A stretch of DNA of 64,000 nt from Deltaproteobacteria bacterium. GTDB taxonomy: Bacteria > Desulfobacterota > Desulfobulbia > Desulfobulbales > JAGXFP01. The first letter of the stretch is position 1. Each line of letters opens with the position of its first letter. The translations under genes and the position numbers were made by a program. The notes under the pieces were generated by a model, which made no database searches, was not told the origin of the DNA, and saw nothing but the letters and a program-made list of their open reading frames with translations. The stretch covers positions 62,001-126,000 of the forward strand of contig JAGVGT010000024.1 in the NCBI GenBank assembly GCA_020056965.1. Reading direction: 5' to 3'. Positions 19,813 through 29,908 of this stretch are shown here, piece by piece.

Positions 19813-20271
19813 CTAACCCAGCAACCCGGCTTGCTGGGCATGGTTAGCGAAGATCCAAATTCTACAGGTGTTGAATACTGGCTTGGTGCGGTTCGGACTC
19901 GATGATCGGTTGCGGGCGTCGAATGCCTCGAAATTGATTCTCTCTGCGTTCAAGAGGGTCAGGGATATGCCCTGTTCTTCGCAGGAAAACTCTTCGCCCT
20001 GGGCAAGTCTGAAGGCCAGATGAAAGTTCCGGTCCCAGTTGTACGGTTTCGAAACTCCACATAGATAGAAAATCTCGCCCGGATATTCATCCAGGTCCAA
20101 GTTATGGCCCGCCAGGCCGAGGGCTGGGCTGACCAGTTCGGAGTTGTCACCCAGCAGACACTCGGCACAGTGGCTGTTCAGATCGACACCGCTGACATAT
20201 TTCAGCCACAGGTAACGGAATGGGGCGGTGGTCGTGATTTCCTTGATTCTAACTTTGGCCGGATTATTCAT
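19813..20271 (-). CDS. Hypothetical protein
   Basis: 152-aa ORF with non-biased composition (MNNPAKVRIKEITTTAPFRYLWLKYVSGVDLNSHC...); no recognised domain. Confidence 0.6.
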   Translation of the reverse strand: MNNPAKVRIKEITTTAPFRYLWLKYVSGVDLNSHCAECLLGDNSELVSPALGLAGHNLDLDEYPGEIFYLCGVSKPYNWDRNFHLAFRLAQGEEFSCEEQGISLTLLNAERINFEAFDARNRSSSPNRTKPVFNTCRIWIFANHAQQAGLLG

Positions 20272-20694
20272 CTAAAACACTCATCTGTTTGGGGTTGAGT
20301 TCAATTTCCAAAACTTCTTTTCTATTCTTCCTTAACCCACCAGCATTGGTTCTGATGCTCGGATAATTTGCCTTTAGGCTCAACCTTCAGGTACCGGGGG
20401 TGATCAGGTCTTTAAGGATCAGGAGATATAATGTGGTTACAACATTATAGACCTCCTGGCGAATTATGTAAGCATAGATAATGACCAGGACTGCACAGGT
20501 GAGTTAATCGACCAAGACCAACCGGATTATCGGGGTGGATGGCAGGTCGGTCAGGATCATGATTTATGAGGAATCAGCGCAGCTGGAGCCTGGAAATTAC
20601 GCCGGATGGCTGAACGGTCCGGACTGGAGTGAACCGGGGAATTACGGCCAAGAAATTTATATTCGCATCGAGGCGTTAACCCAGCGCCTTTTCC

Positions 20695-23031
20695 TCAGGT
20701 GGTGAGGTTCCGATAGATGGCCGGCATGCGCAGGGGCAATTGGCGGACATCGTCCAGGAAGATGTAGTTGACCTCCCCGTACATGTGGGCCATATAGTCA
20801 TGGGCCTGGCGATCGATGGTCAGGCAGAAGGGATGAATCCCCACCGCCTTGGCCTCGATCAGGGCGCGGCGGGTATCCTCGATGGCGTACTTGCCCTTGT
20901 AATCGTCGTAATCCTCCGGTTTGCCATCGGAGAGAACAAACAACAGCCGCGTCCGGGCCTCGACCTTCTGCAGCAGGGTGGTGGCATGGCGTAAGGCCGG
21001 CCCCATCCGGGTGTACTCCCGGGGCGCGATGGCGCAGATCCTGCTCTTGACCTCAGCGTTATACGGCTCGGCAAAATCCTTGACCCGGTAGAAATCGCAG
21101 CGGGTGCGGCGCATTCCGGAAAATCCGGCAATGGCAAAGCGATCGCCGAGGTTCTCCAGCGCCGTCCCGGTCAAAATCAGCGCCTCTTTGAGGGCCAGAT
21201 TGATCCAGCCCTCGGTGGATGACGACATGTCCACCAGGAAATAGACCGCGATATCCCGCTGGTCCCGGCGCAGTCGGATGAAGAGCTGTTCCGAACCGGC
21301 CCGGCCCGCCCGCCGGTCCGAGAGCGCCTCAATTACTGCGTCCAGGTCGAAGTCATTGCCGTCCGGTTGTCGGCGCACGAAGCGCTCCCCGGCCCGGAGC
21401 AGCTCGAACTGCTTGCGGAGCTGCAAGACCTGGCCCCGATATTTCGCCAGGGTCGTTTCAATTAGGCTGCTTTTGACCGGCTGCAGAATCTTTTCATGCA
21501 CCGCGCACCAATCCCGGCGGTAACCCTGGCGGCGGAAGTCCCACTCAGCATAGGTCAACGGCTGGGCCAGACTTTCACCGCTGGTGTCCGGCGAGGCGGT
21601 GAGCGCCAGCGGGCCGTGCCCGGCCAGGCCTTGGGCGGCACTGACATACTCGGCCGGAATCCCCCCCAGATCTTTTATAATCTCGCGGCCCAGTTCCTGG
21701 AGCGACTCGGGGAGTTCCTCGGCCAAGGTTTCCAGGGTCACCAGGTTCTGGCTGGGGGAGGAGGTCTGGGGCTCCGGCGCTTCCAGGCTTTTCTGGTCCG
21801 GGGCCAGCACGAGGGCCGCCGTGGCGGACTGGTCGTTGCTGCCCTTCGGCGGCGGGACGGGTTCAGCCGGGGCCGATTCCGTGGGTGGCGGGGCATTCGC
21901 CAGCAGAAGCGCCAACCCCTGGATAAATTTGTCCTTGGCCTGTTGCCGCTCCCGCATCCTGACCTGCCAGGCAGCTTGCGGGAGCAGGCGACCCAGCCAG
22001 GGCAGGGGCACCATTGCCTGGTCTGGCTGGGTCGAGTTGGCGAACTGGGCGTAAAGGGCGGCGGTGCGCGCGGCCGTCTCCTCGACCCGGCTGGTCGCTG
22101 CCGGAAACCAGGCGGGGCGGCTTGGGCCGGTTTTTCCCGCTTCGACCCGGTCGGTCGAGGCGGGAGTCCCCATGACTAGACCGCGCAGCTGGGCCATGCG
22201 GTCGTTAAGAGCGCCCGGGAGGTGGTCGGCCTCGGCCTCGGCCAGTTGTTGCAAGAGGGGCTGACCGTCGCGCCACAGCCCGGGGAAGGTGGCGGCCAGC
22301 CAGACCAGCAGCCGCTGCGCCTCAACCAGGGTGAAGAGGTCCTCGGCCCGGCGCGGGTTGGGGAAGAGCTGGAAAAAATCGTTGAGGTTGAGCAGCGCGG
22401 GAGGGGTGCCCGGGGTCGGGTAGGTCGCCCGCACGGCCAGGACCAGAGGGTCGGCCCGCCCGACCTCCCACTGATAGGTGCCGATCTGCAGCAACCCGGC
22501 CTGGAGGGTGAGCAGCAGTTTGTAGTAGAGGAAATTTTCCTCCGGAGTGGCGAATCGGGCAATTTTGGCGGGCAGGAAGATGGTTTCGGTGTCGGTGCCT
22601 GGTTCCGGGCCAGGCGCCAGACGTACCGGCTGCCCGGTCACCCCCTGGGCATAGGTCTGTAAATGGGGCAGAGCGGCCAGTTCCACCCCGGCCTCCCCGC
22701 GCAATCGGCACAGATAGTTGGTCTCGGCATCGGCCATGAAGTGCTGGGCGGCCCGTAAGCCCTGCTGCTCGTAAGTATCGAGGATGGCGCTGACCCAGTC
22801 GTTGATTTGCTGGTCGGCCAGACATTCCAGGGCCGGCCCGGCGCTGGCCAGGTAGGAGTAGCACAGGGAGTTGCTCACCGGCCAGATGGCCGGAATCTGC
22901 CGGAGGACCAGTTCCTGCCGGTGCGGGGCCAGCGGGCGCAGCTTTTCCAGGTTTTCCTCGACCTCCCATTCATTGGGCAGGGGCGGGGTAATCAGTTCGA
23001 AGAAGCGCTCTTTGAGGTCAACCATGGTCAT
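20695..23031 (-). CDS. CbbO/NorD-type von Willebrand A domain protein
   Basis: C-terminal VWA with MIDAS DMSSSTEG and the NorD/CbbO-type tail LLFVLSDGKPEDYDDYKGKYAIEDTRRALIEAKAVGIHPFCLTID. Downstream of a CbbQ/NorQ-type ATPase. Confidence 0.92.
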   Translation of the reverse strand: MTMVDLKERFFELITPPLPNEWEVEENLEKLRPLAPHRQELVLRQIPAIWPVSNSLCYSYLASAGPALECLADQQINDWVSAILDTYEQQGLRAAQHFMADAETNYLCRLRGEAGVELAALPHLQTYAQGVTGQPVRLAPGPEPGTDTETIFLPAKIARFATPEENFLYYKLLLTLQAGLLQIGTYQWEVGRADPLVLAVRATYPTPGTPPALLNLNDFFQLFPNPRRAEDLFTLVEAQRLLVWLAATFPGLWRDGQPLLQQLAEAEADHLPGALNDRMAQLRGLVMGTPASTDRVEAGKTGPSRPAWFPAATSRVEETAARTAALYAQFANSTQPDQAMVPLPWLGRLLPQAAWQVRMRERQQAKDKFIQGLALLLANAPPPTESAPAEPVPPPKGSNDQSATAALVLAPDQKSLEAPEPQTSSPSQNLVTLETLAEELPESLQELGREIIKDLGGIPAEYVSAAQGLAGHGPLALTASPDTSGESLAQPLTYAEWDFRRQGYRRDWCAVHEKILQPVKSSLIETTLAKYRGQVLQLRKQFELLRAGERFVRRQPDGNDFDLDAVIEALSDRRAGRAGSEQLFIRLRRDQRDIAVYFLVDMSSSTEGWINLALKEALILTGTALENLGDRFAIAGFSGMRRTRCDFYRVKDFAEPYNAEVKSRICAIAPREYTRMGPALRHATTLLQKVEARTRLLFVLSDGKPEDYDDYKGKYAIEDTRRALIEAKAVGIHPFCLTIDRQAHDYMAHMYGEVNYIFLDDVRQLPLRMPAIYRNLTT

Positions 23032-23047
23032 GATGGGGTCGTCGCCC

Positions 23048-23860
23048 TTAGAACAAGGAATTGACCATCTCGTTTAAAGCGGCCAGGAGCTCCGGCTCGT
23101 CGGTCAGAGGTTCGACGATGGCGGCCCGGCAGGCCCGGCGCCGGGCCATCCCGGAGCTGATCAGCTTGCCGGCATGGATCAGCAGCCTGGTGCTGGCCCC
23201 TTCCACCAGACCCTCATCCTTGAGTTTCCGGGTCATGCTGCCCAGGCGGACCAGGGACTGCGCCAGTTCCGCCACCACCCCCGCTTCATGGCCGACGATG
23301 CTGCTTTCCAACTCGGCCGGAGGATAGGTGAACTCGATGGCCACAAAGCGCTGCCGGGTCGAGGGCTTCAGGTCCTTGAGCACACTTTGATAGCCGGGAT
23401 TGTAGGAGATGGCCAGCATGAACTCCGGCGGCGCGGTCAGCTGTTCGCCGAGTTTCTCGATGGGTAGTTCGCGGCGGTCATCGGCCAGGGGGTGGATGAC
23501 CACGGTGGTGTCCTTGCGGGCTTCGACCACCTCGTCCAGGTAACAGATGGCGCCATGCCGCACCGCCATGGTCAGCGGCCCGTCCACCCAGACCGCCTCG
23601 TTGCCCTTGATCAAAAAACGGCCGACCAGGTCGCTGGTGGAGAGATCGTCGTGGCAGGAAATGGTGATCAGCGGGCGCTTGAGCAGCCAGGCCAGGTGAT
23701 GCATGAAGCGGGTCTTGCCGCAGCCGGTCGGCCCCTTGAGGAGCAGGGGGATGCCGTGGGCATAGGCGGCCCTGGCGATCTCCAGTTCGTCGCCCTGCGG
23801 CAGATAAAAGGGTTCCGTTTTGATCAGGTGCTCCATTAACAATTCGTGGGTTGCCGCCAT
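23048..23860 (-). CDS. CbbQ/NirQ/NorQ/GpvN-family AAA+ ATPase (MoxR superfamily)
   Basis: Walker A LLLKGPTGCGKTRF; HDDLSTSDLVGRFLIKGNEAVWVDGPLTMAVRHGAICYLDEVVEARKDTTVVIHPLADDRR; ISYNPGYQSVLKDLKPSTRQRFVAIEF. Confidence 0.95.
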   Translation of the reverse strand: MAATHELLMEHLIKTEPFYLPQGDELEIARAAYAHGIPLLLKGPTGCGKTRFMHHLAWLLKRPLITISCHDDLSTSDLVGRFLIKGNEAVWVDGPLTMAVRHGAICYLDEVVEARKDTTVVIHPLADDRRELPIEKLGEQLTAPPEFMLAISYNPGYQSVLKDLKPSTRQRFVAIEFTYPPAELESSIVGHEAGVVAELAQSLVRLGSMTRKLKDEGLVEGASTRLLIHAGKLISSGMARRRACRAAIVEPLTDEPELLAALNEMVNSLF

Positions 23861-23989
23861 AGTCTGGTCACCGCTAATGATCGGGAAGGTAGTGGGGGGG
23901 AATAGTTATCTCAGAATGATAAGAACGAATACCGTTAAAGCAAACATTGAAATAGCCGGAGCGAATTGGGGGACTTTGCGGCGACCGAT

Positions 23990-24538
23990 TCAGAAAAACC
24001 AGAGGAAAAGGGTTAAGGCACCGACGGCCAGGGCCAGCAGGGAGCCGATGAGTATAGCCGAGCGCTCGTCCTTCGGGGCCCAGGGGCTGATCGGAGAGGT
24101 GGGGTCCATTGGGGTTGACGCCAGCCGGGCCAGCTTGCCGGCCAGGTCCTGGCGCAGCCAGTCGGCCAGCTCGGCCCGGATCACCAAGGTCTGCGGACCG
24201 GCTTCTTCCCAGTTGATCTTTTCGGTGACCAGCTGTTCAAGGTCTGGCAGTCGCCGGGTGAGGAGCTGCCGGATCTGCTTAGTCTGGGCCTTGCTCAGTT
24301 TTTTAACTTCCAAACCGGCCATTAGTAAGGTTTCCGCGCCTTCCCGAGCCGCCCCGGTGGGGAGATGTTGCATCACCTGGCGGTTAACAGCGATGAAGTT
24401 GCTGCCCGGGCCCAGGGCCGCCCGTTGGAAATAGGCCTCCACCTCGGTGGAGCGGAGATCCGGGGCGGGCGGAATGATGAAGCGATGGCCAAAAGGCCCG
24501 CCTCGGGGGGTTTCTGCTAAGAGAAACGGGGTGGCCAT
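23990..24538 (-). CDS. Tail-anchored hypothetical protein
   Basis: Start overlaps the upstream GTPase stop (TGATG at 24536-24540). C-terminal TM SAILIGSLLALAVGALTLFLWFF. Confidence 0.75.
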   Translation of the reverse strand: MATPFLLAETPRGGPFGHRFIIPPAPDLRSTEVEAYFQRAALGPGSNFIAVNRQVMQHLPTGAAREGAETLLMAGLEVKKLSKAQTKQIRQLLTRRLPDLEQLVTEKINWEEAGPQTLVIRAELADWLRQDLAGKLARLASTPMDPTSPISPWAPKDERSAILIGSLLALAVGALTLFLWFF

Positions 24539-27063
24539 CAACTTCCCCAGGGCGGTAACATGGGTTCCTCGGGCAGGCCAGCAAGGGTAAAAGTGATGGT
24601 CCGGTCGGCGGAATCCTTGCTGTCCAGTTGCAAACGCAGACCGTTCAGGTCCTCGACCGCCCCTTCCCAGTTGACCTCGCCGGTATTCTCGCTCCACCAG
24701 GAGGAGCAGGAAACCTTGACCTGAACTTTGGCGAGGTCGGACAATTTTTCCCTGAACTGGCCGCTGCCTAACTGCGTGGCCACGCCGCTCCCGGCTGGGC
24801 TCCAATCGGCTTTTTCTATAATGGCCTTGCCGTTGAAGGTGACCAGAAGATTGCTGTGTCGGCAGCTCTCACCCCAGTTGAGGTTATCGAGGACCAGTTT
24901 GAGATTCAGGGGGTTGACCAGCAGGTTTAAGTGTTGCTGGTAGCGGGAAACCGCCGGCGCCATTTTTTTCAGCGGGGCATATTTTAGATACTGGCTGAGC
25001 CGCTCCTGGTCTTTGTATTTCACCACTTGGGCGTAAAGGTCCCGGTCTTCGCCAATGTCCAGCCCGTCCTGCAGGTTTTGCAGCTCTTTGAGCTGGGGGG
25101 CGGCCAGATGGGCGACCAGCGCTTGGCTGTCAAGGGCCTGCTGAAGAAGATTGCGGGCCGGCCCCCAGAGTCTCTTCCGGGATTTTTCATTGATGGAGCT
25201 GGTCAATTCGCGCACCGCTCGGGTTTTGAAGTCGGCCGCGAGCTTTGCTGTTTCTTCCTTGGCCACGGTCTGCCTGAGCATCTGGTCGATAAATTCAGCG
25301 GCCTGGACAATATCGCCGTCATGCATGGCCTCGAGATATTGGTCTCGGTAGATCAGCCAGATATCCCGGCCTTTGTCCTTGGTGAGCTTGATTTTTTCAG
25401 TGGTGATCCGGGCCAGGATTTTTTTCTGCTGGCCATCGAGGTCACCGGATACGGCCTCGGGAAAAGGCAGCGTGCGCAGTTGCTGCTGGAGGTTATCCAG
25501 CTCTTCCTCGTTGGGGGCGGCTTTGAGCAGGGCCGCGTCCAGGGCGGTGGCAATATTGGCGAGATAGTTCTGGTTGCCCCGATATTTTTGGGCCTGCGCC
25601 GCCACCGTGACCATGGTATTGGCCAGATCGGTGTGAATGCCGTTTTCGCCGAACTGTTGCAGGTATTTCCTGGCCAGTTCAACCTTGATCAGGTCGTCGG
25701 TCGCCTCCACCACCGGCCGCCATTGCATCTCCTCGCGGCGGTCACGGAAAGAACGGAGCGTCGCCATGGCCTCGGCGCTATTCATGACCAAAAGGCGGGA
25801 AATGAGGTGGCGGTAGAAGGGTGCTCGATAGTACGATTCCAGCCAGCCTTCATCGTCCTTCAGATTCTGCAGGGTAGCCTGGGGGTCGCTCTTGGCGGAG
25901 AGGATGGCGCGATATCTGAAATTGTCGGAGATGCCTTCGCCTGCCAAAAAAGCCGCGGCCAGGATGAGCAGAAAGCAGAGGGCGTTGGCGGTAATGGTCA
26001 GGAAATAGCGCTGGAGGCCGCGCTGGATTTTCACCCGCTCCGGGGATTTGTCTGGAAAGCGCTGGGCCAGAGTCTGGCCTTGGCCGATCAGGGGGAGGGA
26101 AAACACAATGCTGGCGTTTTTCAAAAAACACCAGGCCGATCTTTTCGTGACCTGTTCCAGGAAGCGGCTGATATCGATGTGGTCGCGGCGTTGGGCCGCC
26201 CAGATGAACCCGTCTTCCAGACCAAAGGATTGCAGGGGTGAGACCGCCATGGGCCGTTCAATGAGGGTATTGTCGGCCCCTTTGATAAATTCATGTTCAC
26301 CGAAGGCGCTGACCGGAAAGATCTGAAAGTTCTCCTCGGTGACCGAATTTTTGAGGGCATCGACCAGGGCCTTGTGGGGCGGCTCCGGTTTTTTTCCCAG
26401 AAACCGGAGGAGTTCCCGGTATTCGTTCTCCGGGCTGGTGTAGCGCAGCGAGCCCCGCCGGTCCCACTTGTTGATCAGCAGGGCCAGGGGGATATCGAGG
26501 GTCGGCCCTTGGGGGGTTTCATTTTTCAGAATGGCAAAGGCCTGCTCCAGCTTGTGCAGTTCCGCCGAGAGCGGCTGGCTTTGGTCATCTTCCCGGCGGG
26601 GGACTTCCGCCAGCACCAGGATGCCGTCCATGCTGCTCAAGTGCTCGCGCAACCGTTTGGCCATCTCGTCATTGGTGAGGGCGGGATCGATGAGCTCGCC
26701 GGAATAATCGATCAGCTCGACCGGGTAGGTGCGGTGGCTGGGGGTGGTGAAGTGATACAGATAGCGTAAGGGCTCGGCCCGGTTGGGATTCGGGGGCGGT
26801 AGTTCGCCCCGGGCCAGGCGCTCAATGGCCTTTTCCAGCCAGATCTTGCCGAGATGAAAAGCCGAGGCCTGGTCGCCGATGTCCCAGGTTTCCGGCTCCC
26901 CTGGCGGTTTGGGCAGACCGGCCGGTTCCAGGATCCAGGTGCTGGTGAACTTGCTGGGATGGGCCACGCATTTCATCGCCAGGGCCGCCAGGATACAGGT
27001 CTTGCCGGAGGCGGCCCGGCCGTAAACCGCGAAACGGTAAGCTTTCTGAGATTGGCCGATCAT
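24538..27063 (-). CDS. Large membrane-associated TRAFAC-like GTPase
   Basis: G1 GRAASGKT, G3 DYSGE, G4 NKWD; internal TM ITANALCFLLILAAAFLAG; long helical and beta C-terminus. Start overlaps upstream stop (ATGA). Confidence 0.82.
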   Translation of the reverse strand: MIGQSQKAYRFAVYGRAASGKTCILAALAMKCVAHPSKFTSTWILEPAGLPKPPGEPETWDIGDQASAFHLGKIWLEKAIERLARGELPPPNPNRAEPLRYLYHFTTPSHRTYPVELIDYSGELIDPALTNDEMAKRLREHLSSMDGILVLAEVPRREDDQSQPLSAELHKLEQAFAILKNETPQGPTLDIPLALLINKWDRRGSLRYTSPENEYRELLRFLGKKPEPPHKALVDALKNSVTEENFQIFPVSAFGEHEFIKGADNTLIERPMAVSPLQSFGLEDGFIWAAQRRDHIDISRFLEQVTKRSAWCFLKNASIVFSLPLIGQGQTLAQRFPDKSPERVKIQRGLQRYFLTITANALCFLLILAAAFLAGEGISDNFRYRAILSAKSDPQATLQNLKDDEGWLESYYRAPFYRHLISRLLVMNSAEAMATLRSFRDRREEMQWRPVVEATDDLIKVELARKYLQQFGENGIHTDLANTMVTVAAQAQKYRGNQNYLANIATALDAALLKAAPNEEELDNLQQQLRTLPFPEAVSGDLDGQQKKILARITTEKIKLTKDKGRDIWLIYRDQYLEAMHDGDIVQAAEFIDQMLRQTVAKEETAKLAADFKTRAVRELTSSINEKSRKRLWGPARNLLQQALDSQALVAHLAAPQLKELQNLQDGLDIGEDRDLYAQVVKYKDQERLSQYLKYAPLKKMAPAVSRYQQHLNLLVNPLNLKLVLDNLNWGESCRHSNLLVTFNGKAIIEKADWSPAGSGVATQLGSGQFREKLSDLAKVQVKVSCSSWWSENTGEVNWEGAVEDLNGLRLQLDSKDSADRTITFTLAGLPEEPMLPPWGS

Positions 27064-29018
27064 CTTCCACCGGTGGCTGATTTTAGGGCGGGAATGCGGG
27101 CGCTGCTGCTCCGGCGGAGCATGCCGCTGGCCTGCATCAGCCACCAGCTGGAAACGTTTTGCCGCCAGGCGCTCAGGTCATCATGCCCGGGTGGGTGCAC
27201 CCCGCCACTGGCGGCCACAAATCCCTGGGCCGCGGCTGCGAGGTAGCGGTGCGCGGCCTGGTCCGGGGAATCTTGGCCTGGTTGGATCAGGAGCCGGCCG
27301 TCACCGCGCTGCAGGATGTGGCCATCAATCAAATTCAGGGTCTCCAGCGAGCTGTGACTGGTGCTGCTGTAACCGAGCATAAAGCGGACCGGACCGGTGC
27401 TGTCAACGACGGTGGTGGGGGAAACCTTTTCCCGGTAGGTCTCTTGCATTCTGGTGAGCATGCCGGTCACCCCGAAGGGAATCAATTCCTGGTCACTGAG
27501 TTTGGCGGCCAGTTCCGCGCCGAGTTGCTGCCCGGCCATCTGCATGCTGGTTTTTTTCAGCTCTGGTGCGATTTTACCATCATGGGCCAGGTCTAACACG
27601 GTTTTCCTGACGTTGACAAAGGCTACGCCGATTTTCAGGATCGGATATAAAAATGAGACCGGGTCGGCCAGGCTGTTGAACCAGTCGCTGGAGGTCGGGT
27701 TGCGGCCCTGGCGTAGTTTGTTGGGTACCTCCCAGAGCGTATAATAGAACGGCATCCAGGTTTGCAGGAGATTTGGTGGCGGCCCCACCTCCTCCTGCAA
27801 CCCCTGGTCGCTCATGACGCTGTAACGCCGCAACAGATCGGGGTAGTCGGTACCTGCCTCGAAAAGTTTCTTGAAGGCGGCGGTTTTGACGGCGGCTGGT
27901 ACCGTTCGTCTGGCTAAAGCATGGAACGAGGGCTCAGCCCGGAATTTCATCAGGGCCCTGATCGTCTGTTCGTCGCCCTGGAGGAGGGCCTGAACCACGG
28001 TCTCGTGCAAATCGGCCGGATACGGTGCTCGGCTCAGTTCCGGATAACCATAGAGCAAATCGATGGGCAGGGGGCCGCGCAGCCGGAGCAGCTCTTCACC
28101 TTCCGGCCGGGCCAGCAGGTCCCAGATTCTGGGATCGGCCAGATAGAGGTCAAAGAGGTTGTGGTTGGCAGCCGCGACCCTGACCAGCTTCGGCCAGATC
28201 GTCGTGCGGAAAGCCAGCCGGAAGGACTCCTCGTCCCGCAGGCGTGAGCGGATTTCCGGCCCGTATTTGAGCACCATATTGAGCAGCGAAGCCAGTTCGG
28301 CATCGGTTTTGTCCAGCTTGACGGTGAGGATTTCCCGCAGCCACTGATCGTATTCGAAGCCACTCTCATCGGTCCGGTCGAAAAAGAAAATCGCTTCGCT
28401 GCCGACCAGGCCGCGCCGGTACAGTCTGGTGATCAGGTCGCCATTGTTTAGCAGGGCGTCGGTGAGCAGCTCGGCATCCAGGGGGGCGGCATGGACCACG
28501 TAAAGATTGACCAGAAAATCATAATCACCGCCGGCCGATTCAAACAGCCGCAGCCGGAGGGTCGGTTTTTTGGCCACCGCGAACAGTCCGGCGCTTTCCG
28601 GATGCTTTTCTAGAAAAGGCATGAGTCTCGGCTCGCTGCCGAGGGCGGCGAGCAGGGTCAGCTGTTTGGTGTAAGCCAGGCCATCTTCCCGGTGAAGCAA
28701 GGCAAACCAACCACCATTGAGCTTGAGGAAGTGGTCTGCCGCCGCCGGGGTCCAGCCTTCCTGGATAAACCTTTTGCGCATCTCAACAGCGAACGGGGTT
28801 TGGTCGGGAAGGGTGGCGGTGGGGGGGGCTTCCGCATCGGAGCGGACCTCGGGGCTGGAACTAACCTGGGGGTCGGGACTGACCTCGGTGATCGGGGGCG
28901 GCACGGTGGCCCGGATTTCGGGGCGGTGCCGGTGCTTGAAGTAATAAATAGCCGCGCCCCCGACCACCAGGACCGCCAGCAGGGTAATCAAAAAGATTTT
29001 GATGGTTTGTCGCCACAT
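27060..29018 (-). CDS. N-terminally membrane-anchored hypothetical protein
   Basis: MWRQTIKIFLITLLAVLVVGGAAIYYF anchor, Pro/Ser-rich linker, large helical domain. No family recognised. Four-nt ATGA overlap with the GTPase gene. Confidence 0.78.
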   Translation of the reverse strand: MWRQTIKIFLITLLAVLVVGGAAIYYFKHRHRPEIRATVPPPITEVSPDPQVSSSPEVRSDAEAPPTATLPDQTPFAVEMRKRFIQEGWTPAAADHFLKLNGGWFALLHREDGLAYTKQLTLLAALGSEPRLMPFLEKHPESAGLFAVAKKPTLRLRLFESAGGDYDFLVNLYVVHAAPLDAELLTDALLNNGDLITRLYRRGLVGSEAIFFFDRTDESGFEYDQWLREILTVKLDKTDAELASLLNMVLKYGPEIRSRLRDEESFRLAFRTTIWPKLVRVAAANHNLFDLYLADPRIWDLLARPEGEELLRLRGPLPIDLLYGYPELSRAPYPADLHETVVQALLQGDEQTIRALMKFRAEPSFHALARRTVPAAVKTAAFKKLFEAGTDYPDLLRRYSVMSDQGLQEEVGPPPNLLQTWMPFYYTLWEVPNKLRQGRNPTSSDWFNSLADPVSFLYPILKIGVAFVNVRKTVLDLAHDGKIAPELKKTSMQMAGQQLGAELAAKLSDQELIPFGVTGMLTRMQETYREKVSPTTVVDSTGPVRFMLGYSSTSHSSLETLNLIDGHILQRGDGRLLIQPGQDSPDQAAHRYLAAAAQGFVAASGGVHPPGHDDLSAWRQNVSSWWLMQASGMLRRSSSARIPALKSATGGR

Positions 29019-29225
29019 ATAGCTTATTCTTTTCGGCAAAGAGGCCGGCGGCTGAGGATTTGGGGCTAAAAAACGGGTTGGTCCGGCCGACCGTTGCCGG
29101 TGAGCCAATGGTTTGATTATGGGCCAGGAGTTTCGGCCAGTCAATGTTATGCTCACCCAGGAACCAATAACCGATGCACCCCAGTTTCCCGGCGCTGATC
29201 TTGTCTTGCCGGTCCGGAGGGCAGC

Positions 29226-29864
29226 TTGATAAAATGGATTGTTGTCGCCCTGGGCCTGCTCAGTGGCGCTGCCTGGTTCTTCTTCCACCAATCCGGGCCG
29301 GAAATTCGCAATGCGGATTCGGCCGGGGAGGCGATCATCTGCTTTGGCGACAGCCTGACCGCCGGGGTCGGGGCGCCCGCTGGAGAGGATTACCCTGCCC
29401 AGTTGTCCCGGCTGATCGGCCGACCGGTGGTCAATGCCGGGGCGACCGGCGATACCACGGCTGATGCGCTCAGCCGCCTTGGCCCCGTGCTGGCGGCCCG
29501 GCCTCGGATGGTTATCGTCATTCTGGGCGGCAACGATATTCGCCAAGGGGTGAACCGGGAGGAAGCCTTCGCCAATCTGGCTCAGATTGTCGCCCGGATT
29601 CAGGCCGCCGGGGGCATGGTGGTGCTCGGCGGGATCGACATCCCCCTGTTTTCAAGGGGATTTGAGAGCGGTTACCCGAAGCTGGCCCGGGAGAGTGGTT
29701 CGCTGTTGGTGCCCAATGTCTTTGCCGGCATCTGGGGGCGGGAGGGGATGATGGCTGATCAGATTCATCCCAACGCTGCCGGTTACGCGGTAATGGCCAG
29801 CCAGATCCAGGCGGTCATCAAACCATATCTGCCGGCCCTGGCCGGGGCTGGCCAAAACCAATAA
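29226..29864 (+). CDS. SGNH/GDSL-family arylesterase/lysophospholipase-like protein
   Basis: IICFGDSLTAGVGAPAGEDYPAQL (GDSL), VILGGNDIRQGV, DQIHPNAAGY. Confidence 0.93.
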   Translation: MIKWIVVALGLLSGAAWFFFHQSGPEIRNADSAGEAIICFGDSLTAGVGAPAGEDYPAQLSRLIGRPVVNAGATGDTTADALSRLGPVLAARPRMVIVILGGNDIRQGVNREEAFANLAQIVARIQAAGGMVVLGGIDIPLFSRGFESGYPKLARESGSLLVPNVFAGIWGREGMMADQIHPNAAGYAVMASQIQAVIKPYLPALAGAGQNQ

Positions 29865-29908
29865 ATACACAACTCGATCTTTTTTCAAATACTTAGGCCT
29901 GGTCTTTA

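Noticed and set aside
25027-26241. 404-aa + strand ORF opposite the GTPase gene
   Set aside because: The minus-strand frame carries G1/G3/G4 motifs and start/stop overlaps with neighbours; this frame has none.
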